A DNA stretch of 64,000 nt, taken from RPQJ01 sp963762315 (GTDB lineage: Bacteria; Pseudomonadota; Gammaproteobacteria; Steroidobacterales; Steroidobacteraceae). Position 1 is the stretch's first letter. Every line of letters starts with the position of its first letter. Positions 11,246-19,195 of the stretch are shown here, piece after piece. The stretch covers positions 558,001 to 622,000 of the forward strand of contig CAVXKO010000004.1 of NCBI GenBank assembly GCA_963762315.1, written 5' to 3'. The position numbers were made by a program, and so were the translations under genes. The notes beneath the pieces were generated by a model. The model was not told the DNA's origin and searched no databases. It saw only the letters and a program-made list of their open reading frames with translations.

Positions 11246-14200
11246 ATGAGCGGAGCCACTGACGGCGGAGCCTTGCGCCAGGCGCCCGAGTCCACGACCG
11301 AGGCGACCCCGCTGCGCTTCGTCAGCGCGGCCTCGCTGTTCGACGGCCACGACGCCGCGATCAACATCATCCGCCGCCTGTTGCAGGCGCACGGCGCCGA
11401 AGTCGTGCACCTCGGCCACAATCGCAGCGTCGCCGACATCGTGCGCGCCGCAATCCAGGAAGACGCCGACGGCATCGCCTGCAGCTCGTACCAGGGCGGC
11501 CACAACGAGTACTTCCGCTACATGGTCGACATGCTGCGCGAGCTCGGCGCCGAGCACATCCGCGTCATCGTCGGCGGGGGCGGCACGATCGCGCCGCACG
11601 AGATCGAGGAACTGCACGCCTACGGTGTGGAGCGCATCTACTCGCCGGAGGATGGCCGCAAGCTGGGCCTCGACGGCATGATCGACGACGTGTTCAAGCG
11701 CGTGCATGCGGCGAAGCGCGCGCGCTTCGAGTTCGGCCCCGTCGGCCCGCGCGACCACCAGCAGATCGCGCGCACGATCTCGGCGCTCGAGCACGGCGAC
11801 GATCACAGCAGCCTCAGCGAGACCCTGCGCAAGGCCGTCTCCCGTGCAACCAGCCGTCCGCCGGTCATCGGCATCACGGGCACGGGCGGCGCCGGCAAAT
11901 CGAGCCTCACGGATGAGCTGCTGATGCGGTTCGTGCGGTTCTTCCCGGATCGCAGCATTGCCGTCGTGGCGATGGATCCGACGCGCCGCCGCAGCGGCGG
12001 TGCGCTGCTCGGCGACCGCATCCGCATGAACTCGCTCGCGCACGAGCAGATCTTCATGCGCTCGCTCGCCACGCGTCGGCAGAACCTCGCCACGAGCGCG
12101 GTGCTGGCCGACGTGCTGAATCTCCTCAAGTACGCGGGCTTCGACCTGGTCGTGGTCGAGACGGCCGGCATCGGCCAGAGCGACTCGGAGATCGTCGACC
12201 TCGTCGACGTGCCGATGTACGTCATGACCAGCGAATACGGCGCGGCGAGCCAGCTCGAGAAGATCGACATGCTCGACTTCGCCGAGCTGATCGCGCTCAA
12301 CAAGTTCGAGAAGCGCGGCGCCGAAGACGCCCTGCGCGACGTGCGCAAGCAGTGGAAGCGCAATCACACCGCGTTCCAGACGAAGGACGAGGACGTCCCG
12401 GTCTTCCCGACCATCGCAAGCCGCTTCAACGATCCCGGCGTCAATGGCCTGTTCGCCGCCATGTGCGCACGCCTCGAGGCGAAGACGGGATCCGGGGGCA
12501 GCTGGTGCGTGACGAACCCTGGGCCGACCACGCTGGTCGAGCGCCATGCGCTCGTGCCTTTGCACCGCAATCGCTACCTGGCAGAGATTTCCGGCAACGG
12601 CCGCCGCGCGCGCGACGAGGTGGAGCATCGTTCGCAGGCGGCGAGCCGCGCCCACAGCCTGTACGAGGCCCTGAAGACCCTCGGCGATCCGTTGCTGCCG
12701 CAACCGCTCGATCGCTTCGCAGACGCCGCGGTCAAGGACGCGAGCGATCCGACCCGCGCCCGGCTGCGCGATGCGTACAACGACGCGCTCGACGCCATCG
12801 GCTCTAACGGGCTCGAGTTGCTGCGCGGCTGGCCGGCGATGGCGAAGTCGGCGACCGACGAACAGTACGTCTACACGGTGCGCGGCCGCGAGATCCGCGG
12901 CGACAACTACACGATGACGCTGAGCCACAACCCAGTGCCGAAGCTCGCCGTGCCGCGGTATCGGGACTGGGGCGAGGTCCTCACGTTCCTGTTGAAGGAG
13001 AACCTGCCGGGCCACTTCCCCTACACCGCCGGCGTGTATCCGTATCGCCGGGAGGAAGAAGACCCGACGCGCATGTTCGCGGGCGAGGGCGGCCCGGAGC
13101 GCACCAATCGCCGGTTCCACTACGTCGCGGGCGGCCACGGCGCCGCGCGCCTGTCGACGGCGTTCGACTCGACGACGCTGTACGGCGAGGACCCGGATCC
13201 GCGTCCAGACATCTACGGACGCATCGGCAACTCCGGCGTGTCGATCGCGACGCTCGACGACATGAAGAAGCTCTACTCGGGCTTCGACCTCTGCGCGCCG
13301 ACCACGTCCGTGTCGATGACGATCAACGGCCCGGCGCCGATGATCCTCGCGATGTTCATGAACACGGCGATCGACCAGCGCGTCGAGAAGCACCTCAAGG
13401 CCACGGGCCAGTGGGAAGCGGCCGGGCGCAAGATCGCGAAGCTGTACGAAGGCCGTGAGCGGCCGGTGTACAAGGGAGAGCTGCCGAAGGGCCACGACGG
13501 CTCCGGGCTCGGCCTGCTCGGCGTGACCGGCGACCAGCTGGTCGATGCCGAGACTTACGCGGCGATCCGCGCCGAGACGTTCTTGCTGGTGCGGGGCACG
13601 GTGCAGGCGGACATCCTGAAGGAAGACCAGGCGCAGAACACCTGCATCTTCTCGACGGAATTCGCGCTCCGGATGATGGGCGACGTCCAGCAGTTCTTCT
13701 CGGACCACAATGTCCGCAATTTCTATTCGGTGTCCATTTCCGGTTATCACATCGCGGAGGCCGGGGCGAATCCGATCACGCAACTCGCGTTCACGCTGGC
13801 GAACGGCTTCACGATCGTCGAGTACTACCTCGCGCGTGGCATGCAGATCGACGACTTCGCGCCGAACCTGTCGTTCTTCTTCTCGAACGGCATGGATCCG
13901 GAGTACGCGGTGATCGGCCGCGTGGCGCGGCGCGTCTGGGCGCGTGCGATGCGCGATCTCTACAACGGCAGCCCGCGCTCGCAGATGCTCAAGTACCACA
14001 TCCAGACGTCGGGCCGGAGCCTGCACGCGCGGGAGATCCAGTTCAACGACGTGCGCACGACGCTCCAGGCACTCTATGCGCTCTTCGACAACTGCAACAG
14101 CCTGCACACGAACGCCTACGACGAGGCGATCACGACGCCGACGGAAGAGTCGGTGCGGCGCGCGGTGGCGATCCAGCTGATCATCAACAAGGAGCTGGGC

Positions 14201-14695
14201 CTCAACAAGACGCAGAACCCCTGGCAGGGCTCGTTCGCGCTCGACCAGCTGACCGATCTCGTCGAGGAGGCGGTGTATCGCGAGTTCGATCGGCTCTCGG
14301 AGCGCGGCGGCGTGCTCGGCGCGATGGAGACGATGTACCAGCGCAGCCGCATCCAGGAAGAGAGCCTGTACTACGAGCAGAAGAAGCACGACGGCTCGCT
14401 GCCGATCGTGGGCGTGAACACCTATCTCGGCGCGGATGCGGGCAACGACGAGATCGCGAACGCGCAGCTCATCCGTTCGTCGGACGAGGAAAAGGACGAC
14501 CAGGTGTCTGCGGTGCGAGCGTTCCAGTCGCGTAACGAGGCGCGGCGGCCCGCGGTGCTGGCGAAATTGCAGGAGACGGCCGCGAGCGGCGGCAACGTCT
14601 TCGGTGAGCTGATGGAGGCCGTCAAGGTTGCTTCGCTCGGCAGCATCTCGCGAGCGCTCTACCAGGTCGGCGGTCAGTACCGACGCTCGATGTAA
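11246..14695 (+). CDS. icmF: IcmF: fused isobutyryl-CoA mutase with built-in G-protein chaperone
   Basis: A 1149-residue adenosylcobalamin-dependent acyl-CoA mutase of the IcmF type. Domains in order: B12-binding domain (about residues 20-155) with SLFDGHDAAIN carrying the cobalt-ligating His; MeaB-like GTPase (about 195-450) with P-loop GITGTGGAGKSSL near 209-221, DPTRRRSGGALLGDR, and base-recognition NKFE; linker; then the TIM-barrel substrate domain to the C-terminus, with YGRIGNSGVSIATLDDMKKL and NFYSVSISGYHIAEAGANP. Known IcmF enzymes interconvert isobutyryl-CoA and n-butyryl-CoA, and some act on isovaleryl/pivalyl-CoA. Start ATG 11246 is preceded by a strong CCGGAGGAGA ribosome site. 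It is divergent from a TetR gene and next to beta-oxidation-type genes, which could process butyryl-CoA. The substrate is inferred. Confidence 0.95.
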   Translation: MSGATDGGALRQAPESTTEATPLRFVSAASLFDGHDAAINIIRRLLQAHGAEVVHLGHNRSVADIVRAAIQEDADGIACSSYQGGHNEYFRYMVDMLRELGAEHIRVIVGGGGTIAPHEIEELHAYGVERIYSPEDGRKLGLDGMIDDVFKRVHAAKRARFEFGPVGPRDHQQIARTISALEHGDDHSSLSETLRKAVSRATSRPPVIGITGTGGAGKSSLTDELLMRFVRFFPDRSIAVVAMDPTRRRSGGALLGDRIRMNSLAHEQIFMRSLATRRQNLATSAVLADVLNLLKYAGFDLVVVETAGIGQSDSEIVDLVDVPMYVMTSEYGAASQLEKIDMLDFAELIALNKFEKRGAEDALRDVRKQWKRNHTAFQTKDEDVPVFPTIASRFNDPGVNGLFAAMCARLEAKTGSGGSWCVTNPGPTTLVERHALVPLHRNRYLAEISGNGRRARDEVEHRSQAASRAHSLYEALKTLGDPLLPQPLDRFADAAVKDASDPTRARLRDAYNDALDAIGSNGLELLRGWPAMAKSATDEQYVYTVRGREIRGDNYTMTLSHNPVPKLAVPRYRDWGEVLTFLLKENLPGHFPYTAGVYPYRREEEDPTRMFAGEGGPERTNRRFHYVAGGHGAARLSTAFDSTTLYGEDPDPRPDIYGRIGNSGVSIATLDDMKKLYSGFDLCAPTTSVSMTINGPAPMILAMFMNTAIDQRVEKHLKATGQWEAAGRKIAKLYEGRERPVYKGELPKGHDGSGLGLLGVTGDQLVDAETYAAIRAETFLLVRGTVQADILKEDQAQNTCIFSTEFALRMMGDVQQFFSDHNVRNFYSVSISGYHIAEAGANPITQLAFTLANGFTIVEYYLARGMQIDDFAPNLSFFFSNGMDPEYAVIGRVARRVWARAMRDLYNGSPRSQMLKYHIQTSGRSLHAREIQFNDVRTTLQALYALFDNCNSLHTNAYDEAITTPTEESVRRAVAIQLIINKELGLNKTQNPWQGSFALDQLTDLVEEAVYREFDRLSERGGVLGAMETMYQRSRIQEESLYYEQKKHDGSLPIVGVNTYLGADAGNDEIANAQLIRSSDEEKDDQVSAVRAFQSRNEARRPAVLAKLQETAASGGNVFGELMEAVKVASLGSISRALYQVGGQYRRSM

Positions 14696-14886
14696 CTTGC
14701 TCACGCCGGGCGGTGCGGCTGGCGTCGCTCACGTGAGTGCGCTGCGCGGCGTACTTCGCCCAGGCGCTGCTACGCTTTGTGTCGGGGCCCGCGGCGGTCG
14801 GGGTTCCGGGTTCCTTCCGCGGGACGCCGTGAATCCGTCCCTGGAGGTGGAGTGTCCCCCGTGGACTGGACCACCGGGCGGCCGGA

Positions 14887-15594
14887 TCAGGACGCTGTCC
14901 GGGCGATTAGGGCCTCGTACTCATTGGGTGGACGGTAACCGAGCGCCGAGTGCAGTCGCCGGGCATTGTAGACCTCGTCGATGAAGCGTGGCAGGCGCTG
15001 GGCGACCTCCTCGAAGCGGGTATAGCCGGCCAGGTAGACCTCCTCGTTCTTGAGGGTCTTCATGAAGCTCTCGATCTGCGCGTTGTCGTAGGGGTAGCCC
15101 TTGGCGCTCATCGAACCGCGCAGGCCGTGCGCCTGCAACACGGCGCGATACTCGGCACAGGCGTACTGCACGCCCTGGTCGCTGTGGTGGATGCACCCGA
15201 GTGGTGGGCTGCGCCTCGCGATGGCGGCGCGTAGCGCCGCGAGCGTGAGCTGGGCATCGACCCCCCGCGCCAGGGCGTAGCCGATCGCCTTGCGGCTGCA
15301 GGCATCGAGGATCGCGGCCAGGTAGCAGAAGCCGTACTGCAGGCGGATGTAGGTCAGGTCGGCGACCCACACCTGATCGAGTTCGCCGGGGATGCGATTA
15401 CGGTACAGGTTGGGGTAGACGACGGTCGGTGCCTCACGCGGGACACGGCGCAGCTCGGCGCTCACGCGCCGGCAACCGTAGCTCGGGAACTCACCCTGGA
15501 TCGCATCGATCAACGCGAGCAGCTGCGCATCGCTGAGGCCGTCGGCACGGGTGCGTGAGCGGTAGTAGTAGGTACTGCGGGGCAGCTCGATCAT
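14887..15594 (-). CDS. IS3-family transposase OrfB (integrase catalytic part), probably internally deleted
   Basis: A 235-residue rve-type DDE transposase. Catalytic residues are D in QVWVADLTYIRLQYG, D in HHSDQGVQYA, and E in YDNAQIESFMKTLKNEEVYL, spaced as in IS3 proteins. The family usually has about 40 residues of HTH_21-type sequence (NHKRVLRLMRE-like) between the GCRRV block and VVYPNL; here GCRRVSAELRRVPREAPT runs straight into VVYPNLYRN, so an in-frame deletion seems likely. The ATG at 15594 overlaps the orfA stop (ATGA). Upstream of this ATG the same frame stays open back to an A7 run, and encodes family-typical RALID, so the functional product would be an OrfAB fusion made by -1 frameshifting. 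Confidence 0.9.
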   Translation of the reverse strand: MIELPRSTYYYRSRTRADGLSDAQLLALIDAIQGEFPSYGCRRVSAELRRVPREAPTVVYPNLYRNRIPGELDQVWVADLTYIRLQYGFCYLAAILDACSRKAIGYALARGVDAQLTLAALRAAIARRSPPLGCIHHSDQGVQYACAEYRAVLQAHGLRGSMSAKGYPYDNAQIESFMKTLKNEEVYLAGYTRFEEVAQRLPRFIDEVYNARRLHSALGYRPPNEYEALIARTAS

Positions 15595-15953
15595 GAGGCA
15601 TCCTCCTCGGATCGAGCCACCGGCGGCCCGGTGATGATCGATGAGGGCTCGCTGCTCAGCGCGCGTGCGGGCCGCGGTGTTTTTTTGAGCAGGTCGATCT
15701 GCATCGTCAGCTCGCCGATCTTGCGCTGCAGGGCGGCGATCGTGCCCTCGAGCTCATCGATCTGCGATGCCTCGACCTCCTCTTGCGAGAGTTCACCGCG
15801 GTCGAACTGGCCGAGCCACAGCGTCAGCAGGTTGCCCGAGAGGCGGTGCTTACGCTGCGCCTCGGCCCGGCCGATCACCCCGCTGCGGATGTCGCTGCAA
15901 AGCTGCACCTTGAACTGCCAGCTGAAGCGACGGTAGGGACCTCGATAGGACAT
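15591..15953 (-). CDS. IS3-family transposase OrfA (helix-turn-helix part)
   Basis: A 120-residue protein starting at ATG 15953 (MSYRGPYRRFSWQFKVQLCS). It has the IS3 OrfA layout: an N-terminal helix-turn-helix region with GVIGRAEAQRKHRLSGNLLT and WLGQFDRGEL, then a leucine-zipper-like coiled coil (IDELEGTIAALQRKIGELTM) used for multimerisation. It ends in an ATGA overlap with orfB. The upstream plsC frame is continuous with it, so the gene can also be read as the tail of a longer open frame; its own start and family pattern make it a separate IS gene. Confidence 0.88.
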   Translation of the reverse strand: MSYRGPYRRFSWQFKVQLCSDIRSGVIGRAEAQRKHRLSGNLLTLWLGQFDRGELSQEEVEASQIDELEGTIAALQRKIGELTMQIDLLKKTPRPARALSSEPSSIITGPPVARSEEDAS

Positions 15954-17066
15954 GAACCTTCTCCGGTAGAAGGCCCGTCCAGCGTACCAATTTGCCACTC
16001 CCAACTGGTCCAGTCGCGGGGGGACACTCCAAGGCTCCGCGCGCAACGTCCTGTTGCGCGGGCTGACGGAAGGAACGCGGAACCCCGATCGCCGCAGCCG
16101 GACACGCGCTCCGCGCGTGTGCGGCGGCGCCGCTGGCTTCTCCTGTCGGGGTGTCTTGCCAGGGCCGTCACGCGACAGGACGTCGCGTGCGGAGCCTACA
16201 TGGACGTACTTGCGGCGTCCCTGGCAAGACACCCCGACAGGGGAAGCCTGGGCGCCCGCCGCCCTTACTGCGCTTCGCTCTGGGCGGCCGACGGCCTGCG
16301 GTGTTCGCGGTGCGTCTGACGCCGGCGCGAGATCGGGTTCATCGAGCAGCGCCACCATGAGGGCGCGAGCGGTGTCGCGGAGGCCCTCGGCCGAGCCGCC
16401 GCAGTCGGCCATCGAAAGCGGAGCGAGGATGTCGATCGAGACCGGGCCCGGGATCGGCACGTACGTGTCGTGCGGCAGCGCCTTGCGCGCGCCGTGGATC
16501 ACGGCCGGGATGAGCGGAACTCCGCCACGTGCCGCGGCGACGAAGGCGCCGACGTGGAAACGCTTGAGGCCGACCTCGGCATCGAACGTGCCTTCCGGAA
16601 AGAACACCAGCGAGTGACCTTGCTCCGCGCGCTTCACGACACGCCTTGCGTCGCGTTGCCGGCCGCCCTTCGAGTGCCGGTCCACGAACTCGGAACCGAT
16701 GCGCTGCAGGAGGAATCCCATCACCGGCATCGATGAGGCTTCGCGCTTGATCACGAACGAGAAGCGCGGCGGCAGTGCGGCCTTCATGACGACGCCGTCG
16801 AGGTAACTCGAATGATTCGCGACCAGCACGCAGGAACCTTCGGGCAGCTGGTCCGCGCCGCGAACCGTGAGACGGATCCGCGCGAGCCACAGCCACAGAC
16901 GCGCAGTCTTGTGCGTCAGGGATCGACGCCACGAGAGTTTCGGCACCAGCACCGTCATGAGCGCGGCAACGACGACCAGCAGCGCGAGGGCGGTGAGTGC
17001 ATAGGCGCCATAGAGGGTGCGCCAGGGCGAGTGCGACGGGTTGCGGGACATTCGGGGAGGATCCAT
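15591..17066 (-). CDS. plsC: 1-acyl-sn-glycerol-3-phosphate acyltransferase-like protein (PlsC family) with repeat- and IS-derived C-terminus
   Basis: The conserved part (about residues 1-243, positions 16338-17066) is a PlsC/LPLAT acyltransferase, which adds the second fatty acyl chain to lysophosphatidate. It has a membrane segment at about residues 21-42, the NHSSYLD (HX4D) catalytic motif at 84-90, and the FFPEGTFD motif near 155-162. The natural end seems to be near TARALMVALLDEPDLAP, but no stop follows: the frame runs through hairpin elements 2 and 1, the right end of the IS3 element, and on into orfA, stopping only at 15591 (491 codons). A protein that long is unlikely to be what the family evolved. 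Alternative start: ATG 17051. It is divergent from xerD. Confidence 0.8.
   Translation of the reverse strand: MDPPRMSRNPSHSPWRTLYGAYALTALALLVVVAALMTVLVPKLSWRRSLTHKTARLWLWLARIRLTVRGADQLPEGSCVLVANHSSYLDGVVMKAALPPRFSFVIKREASSMPVMGFLLQRIGSEFVDRHSKGGRQRDARRVVKRAEQGHSLVFFPEGTFDAEVGLKRFHVGAFVAAARGGVPLIPAVIHGARKALPHDTYVPIPGPVSIDILAPLSMADCGGSAEGLRDTARALMVALLDEPDLAPASDAPRTPQAVGRPERSAVRAAGAQASPVGVSCQGRRKYVHVGSARDVLSRDGPGKTPRQEKPAAPPHTRGARVRLRRSGFRVPSVSPRNRTLRAEPWSVPPRLDQLGVANWYAGRAFYRRRFMSYRGPYRRFSWQFKVQLCSDIRSGVIGRAEAQRKHRLSGNLLTLWLGQFDRGELSQEEVEASQIDELEGTIAALQRKIGELTMQIDLLKKTPRPARALSSEPSSIITGPPVARSEEDAS
15680..15686 (-). promoter_or_regulatory. A7 slippery run for -1 frameshifting in the IS3 transposase
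   Basis: The minus strand reads CTCAAAAAAACACCG inside the LLKK codons of orfA. A -1 slip here enters the orfB frame, which has no stop between this point and the orfB ATG about 86 bp downstream. A-rich heptamers at this place are the known frameshift signal of IS3 elements. Confidence 0.65.
16135..16248 (-). repeat. Hairpin repeat element 2, intact
   Basis: Arms 16135-16166 and 16217-16248 are inverted copies matching at 30 of 32 positions, with a 50-bp core. The core, read on the minus strand, aligns without gaps to the core of element 1 at about 80 percent identity over roughly 53 bases. It holds an inner hairpin at 16169-16189 (CACGCGAC-GTCCT-GTCGCGTG). Much of it is also translated in the plsC frame. 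Confidence 0.8.
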
Positions 17067-17210
17067 TGGGCGGGCGGAGTCTGCCGCGCCGCGGGCATTC
17101 TGTGAATTGGTTCCGGTTATGTTAACGGGGCAGGGGATCTGTGAGGGCTGTCACGGCTGTCGGCGTCGGGGCACTCGCATACTGCGCGCCATGAACGCCC
17201 CAGAGGTTTC

Positions 17211-18155
17211 ATGAATACAGCAGTGAAGAACTCCGTGCTCACTCGTGCGCAGCGGGACAAAGCCGCCCAGGGGCCGGGCCCGATCGACCGGTTCCTCGAC
17301 GCGGTCTGGATGGAGCGGGGGCTGTCTCCCAATACGCTCGCTGCCTATCGCGCCGACCTGACGGCGCTCGAGCGCTGGCTCGAAGAGCACGAGATCGAGC
17401 TTTCGGCCGCCCACCGGGGCGACATCCTGTCGTTCATGGCTTCGCGCGTCCAGGCCGGTGCCCGGCCGCGCTCCACGGCGCGACAACTCTCCAGTTTCCG
17501 GCGCTTCTACCGGCATCTCGTGCGCGAGGGGTCGCTCCGCGAGGATCCGACCGCCCAGATCGCGATGCCCAAGGTGGGCCGCTCCTTGCCACGGTCGCTC
17601 ACGGAGGAGGAAGTCGAGGCCCTGTTGGCCGCTCCCGCCGTGAGCGACCCGCTCGGGCACCGTGATCGCACGATGCTCGAAGTGCTGTACGCGACCGGCC
17701 TGCGCGTGTCCGAGCTCGTGAACCTGGCGCTCGCCCAGGTGAACCTGAACCAGGGCGTCCTGCGCATCGTCGGCAAGGGCGATCGCGAGCGCCTGATCCC
17801 GCTCGGCGAGGAGGCGGTGCAGTGGGTCCAGCAGTTCCTGCAGGGTCCGCGCGTCGAGATCCTGCTCGAGCGGCAGACCGATTACCTGTTCCCGACGCGC
17901 CGCGGCGACCGCATGACACGCCAGGCCTTCTGGCACATCATCAAGCGCTATGCCCGCAAGGCCGGCGTCCAGAGGGACCTGTCGCCGCATACGCTGCGCC
18001 ACGCCTTCGCGACGCACCTGCTGAACCACGGGGCCGACCTGCGCGTGGTCCAGATGCTGCTCGGCCACAGCGACCTCTCGACGACGCAGATCTACACTCA
18101 CGTCGCCCGCGAGCGCCTCAAGGACCTGCATTCGCAGCATCATCCACGCGGCTGA
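17211..18155 (+). CDS. xerD: Tyrosine recombinase XerD
   Basis: A 314-residue site-specific recombinase which, with XerC, resolves chromosome dimers at dif under FtsK control. The N-terminal SAM-like core-binding domain covers about residues 25-110 and the catalytic domain about 130-308. Catalytic residues seen: R165 in ATGLRVSEL, K189 in VGKGDRERLIPL, H260 and R263 in HTLRHAFATHLL, H286 in LLGHSDLSTTQIYTH, and Tyr295 nucleophile. The end RERLKDLHSQHHPRG is the XerD rather than XerC pattern. An AGAGG ribosome site sits just before ATG 17211. It is followed by dsbC, the usual gammaproteobacterial xerD-dsbC pair. Confidence 0.95.
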   Translation: MNTAVKNSVLTRAQRDKAAQGPGPIDRFLDAVWMERGLSPNTLAAYRADLTALERWLEEHEIELSAAHRGDILSFMASRVQAGARPRSTARQLSSFRRFYRHLVREGSLREDPTAQIAMPKVGRSLPRSLTEEEVEALLAAPAVSDPLGHRDRTMLEVLYATGLRVSELVNLALAQVNLNQGVLRIVGKGDRERLIPLGEEAVQWVQQFLQGPRVEILLERQTDYLFPTRRGDRMTRQAFWHIIKRYARKAGVQRDLSPHTLRHAFATHLLNHGADLRVVQMLLGHSDLSTTQIYTHVARERLKDLHSQHHPRG

Positions 18156-18302
18156 CGCCGCTTCCTCCGGCCTTGGAACTGCGTGCCAGCCCTGCACGGG
18201 GGTCTGCTAGACTCCGCCCGGCCTGACGGGGTTGAACCTGCCGCGCTGCCGGTGGTCTGATCCCGCATGAGCCCTTCGGACCCCAGTTCACGGATCCCAC
18301 GC

Positions 18303-19115
18303 ATGCGCACCATTGCCCAAGTCGCCCTGATTGCCGTCGTCACCCTGGCCTCCGCGGGATTCCTCCCCGGGCAGGCGCGGGCGGCGCAGGACAAGCCGGC
18401 CGCCAAGCCCACGGTTCCGGCCAAGTCCGGGACGGTGCCGCCTGACGTGCGGGCGCGGGTGGTGTCCAAGCTGCACGGTGCCAGCCCGAACGACGTGGCG
18501 GCCACGCCGATCCCGGGACTCTACGAAGTCACCATGGGCGGCGTCGTCGCCTACGTCAGCGGCGACGGCAAGTACCTCGTCAGCGGCAACGTCTACGACC
18601 TCGACACCCAGACCAACCTCACCGCCGCGCGCCGCAATTCCGCGCGCGCCGCCGTGCTGGCCTCCGCGCGCGAGGACCAGATGATCGTGTTTTCGCCGGC
18701 GAACCCGAAGATGACGATCACCGTGTTCACGGACGTCGACTGCGGCTTCTGCCGCAAGCTGCACAGCCAGATCGCCGAGATCAACAAGGCGGGCGTGAAG
18801 GTGCGCTACATGATGTATCCGCGCACCGGCCCGGGCACCGAGTCCTGGAAGAAAGCCGAAACCGTGTGGTGCGCGGCCGACCGCAAGGAAGCTCTGACGC
18901 GCGCCAAGAAGGGCGAGCCCGTGAAGGGCAAGGCCTGCGGCGATGCGGTGATCAAGGCGCAATTTGAGATGGGTGACGACCTCGGCGTCGAAGGCACGCC
19001 GGCCATCTTCACGCAGAGCGGCGACTACATCGGTGGCTACCTGGCGCCGGCGGATCTCGTGCAGGCCGTCCAGGATTCGCAGGCGGCCGCGGCCACTGCC
19101 GCTTCCGGCCGCTAA
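18303..19115 (+). CDS. dsbC: Periplasmic disulfide isomerase, DsbC family
   Basis: A 270-residue exported thiol:disulfide interchange protein that reshuffles wrong disulfides in the periplasm and is kept reduced by DsbD. From ATG 18303 it begins with a clear signal peptide (MRTIAQVALIAVVTLASAGF, cleavage near ARA-AQD). The N-terminal dimerisation region contains IPGLYEVTMGGVVAYVSGDG; the thioredoxin-like domain carries CGFC at about 147-150 (E. coli has CGYC), and the cis-Pro segment is VEGTPAIFTQSGDYIGGYL. An in-frame ATG at 18267 is possible but would put 12 polar residues before the signal peptide. It lies downstream of xerD. Confidence 0.92.
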   Translation: MRTIAQVALIAVVTLASAGFLPGQARAAQDKPAAKPTVPAKSGTVPPDVRARVVSKLHGASPNDVAATPIPGLYEVTMGGVVAYVSGDGKYLVSGNVYDLDTQTNLTAARRNSARAAVLASAREDQMIVFSPANPKMTITVFTDVDCGFCRKLHSQIAEINKAGVKVRYMMYPRTGPGTESWKKAETVWCAADRKEALTRAKKGEPVKGKACGDAVIKAQFEMGDDLGVEGTPAIFTQSGDYIGGYLAPADLVQAVQDSQAAAATAASGR

Positions 19116-19127
19116 GAAACAGGCGAA

Positions 19128-19190
19128 AGAAAATAGGGGACATTCTCGGTTTTCGCATTGGGCGAAAACCGAGAATGTCCCCTATTTTCT
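19128..19190. terminator. Perfect 29-bp inverted repeat, bidirectional terminator-like hairpin
   Basis: Arms 19128-19156 and 19162-19190 are exact complements with a 5-base loop ATTGG. The ends are AGAAAATAGGGGACATTCTC and its mirror, so each transcript direction meets a long stem followed by a T-rich stretch. It separates convergent dsbC (+) and fdxA (-). The GGGGACA / TGTCCCC ends resemble sequences linked to REP-associated transposases, so it may be mobile in origin. Confidence 0.7.
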
Positions 19191-19195
19191 GATCG

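Larger units (their letters stand above)
14848..16031 (-). mobile_element. IS3-family insertion sequence, about 1184 bp, with 3-bp target duplication
   Basis: The ends are imperfect inverted repeats: left TGGAGTGTCCCCC at 14848, and the complement of the right end also starts TGGAGTGTCCCCC at 16031; both go on to GACTGGACCA. AGG flanks both sides (14845-14847 and 16032-16034), a 3-bp duplication usual for IS3 elements. Inside are orfA and orfB of an IS3-type DDE transposase on the minus strand. The insertion site is the core of hairpin element 1, so removing the element and one AGG rebuilds that hairpin. The transposase has lost part of its N-terminal region, so this copy may be immobile. Confidence 0.9.
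14791..16095 (+). repeat. Hairpin repeat element 1, split by the IS3 insertion
   Basis: Outer arms 14791-14819 and 16067-16095 are inverted copies (27 of 29 positions match) that would enclose about 60 bp if the insertion sequence and one AGG copy were removed. The enclosed core contains an inner hairpin at 16040-16060 (CGCGCAAC-GTCCT-GTTGCGCG). A related element lies in the opposite orientation at 16135-16248. Confidence 0.75.

Noticed and set aside
11207..14704. An 1165-codon open frame opposite icmF
   Set aside because: Same explanation: mirror of a high-GC gene, no recognisable domain, no ribosome site.
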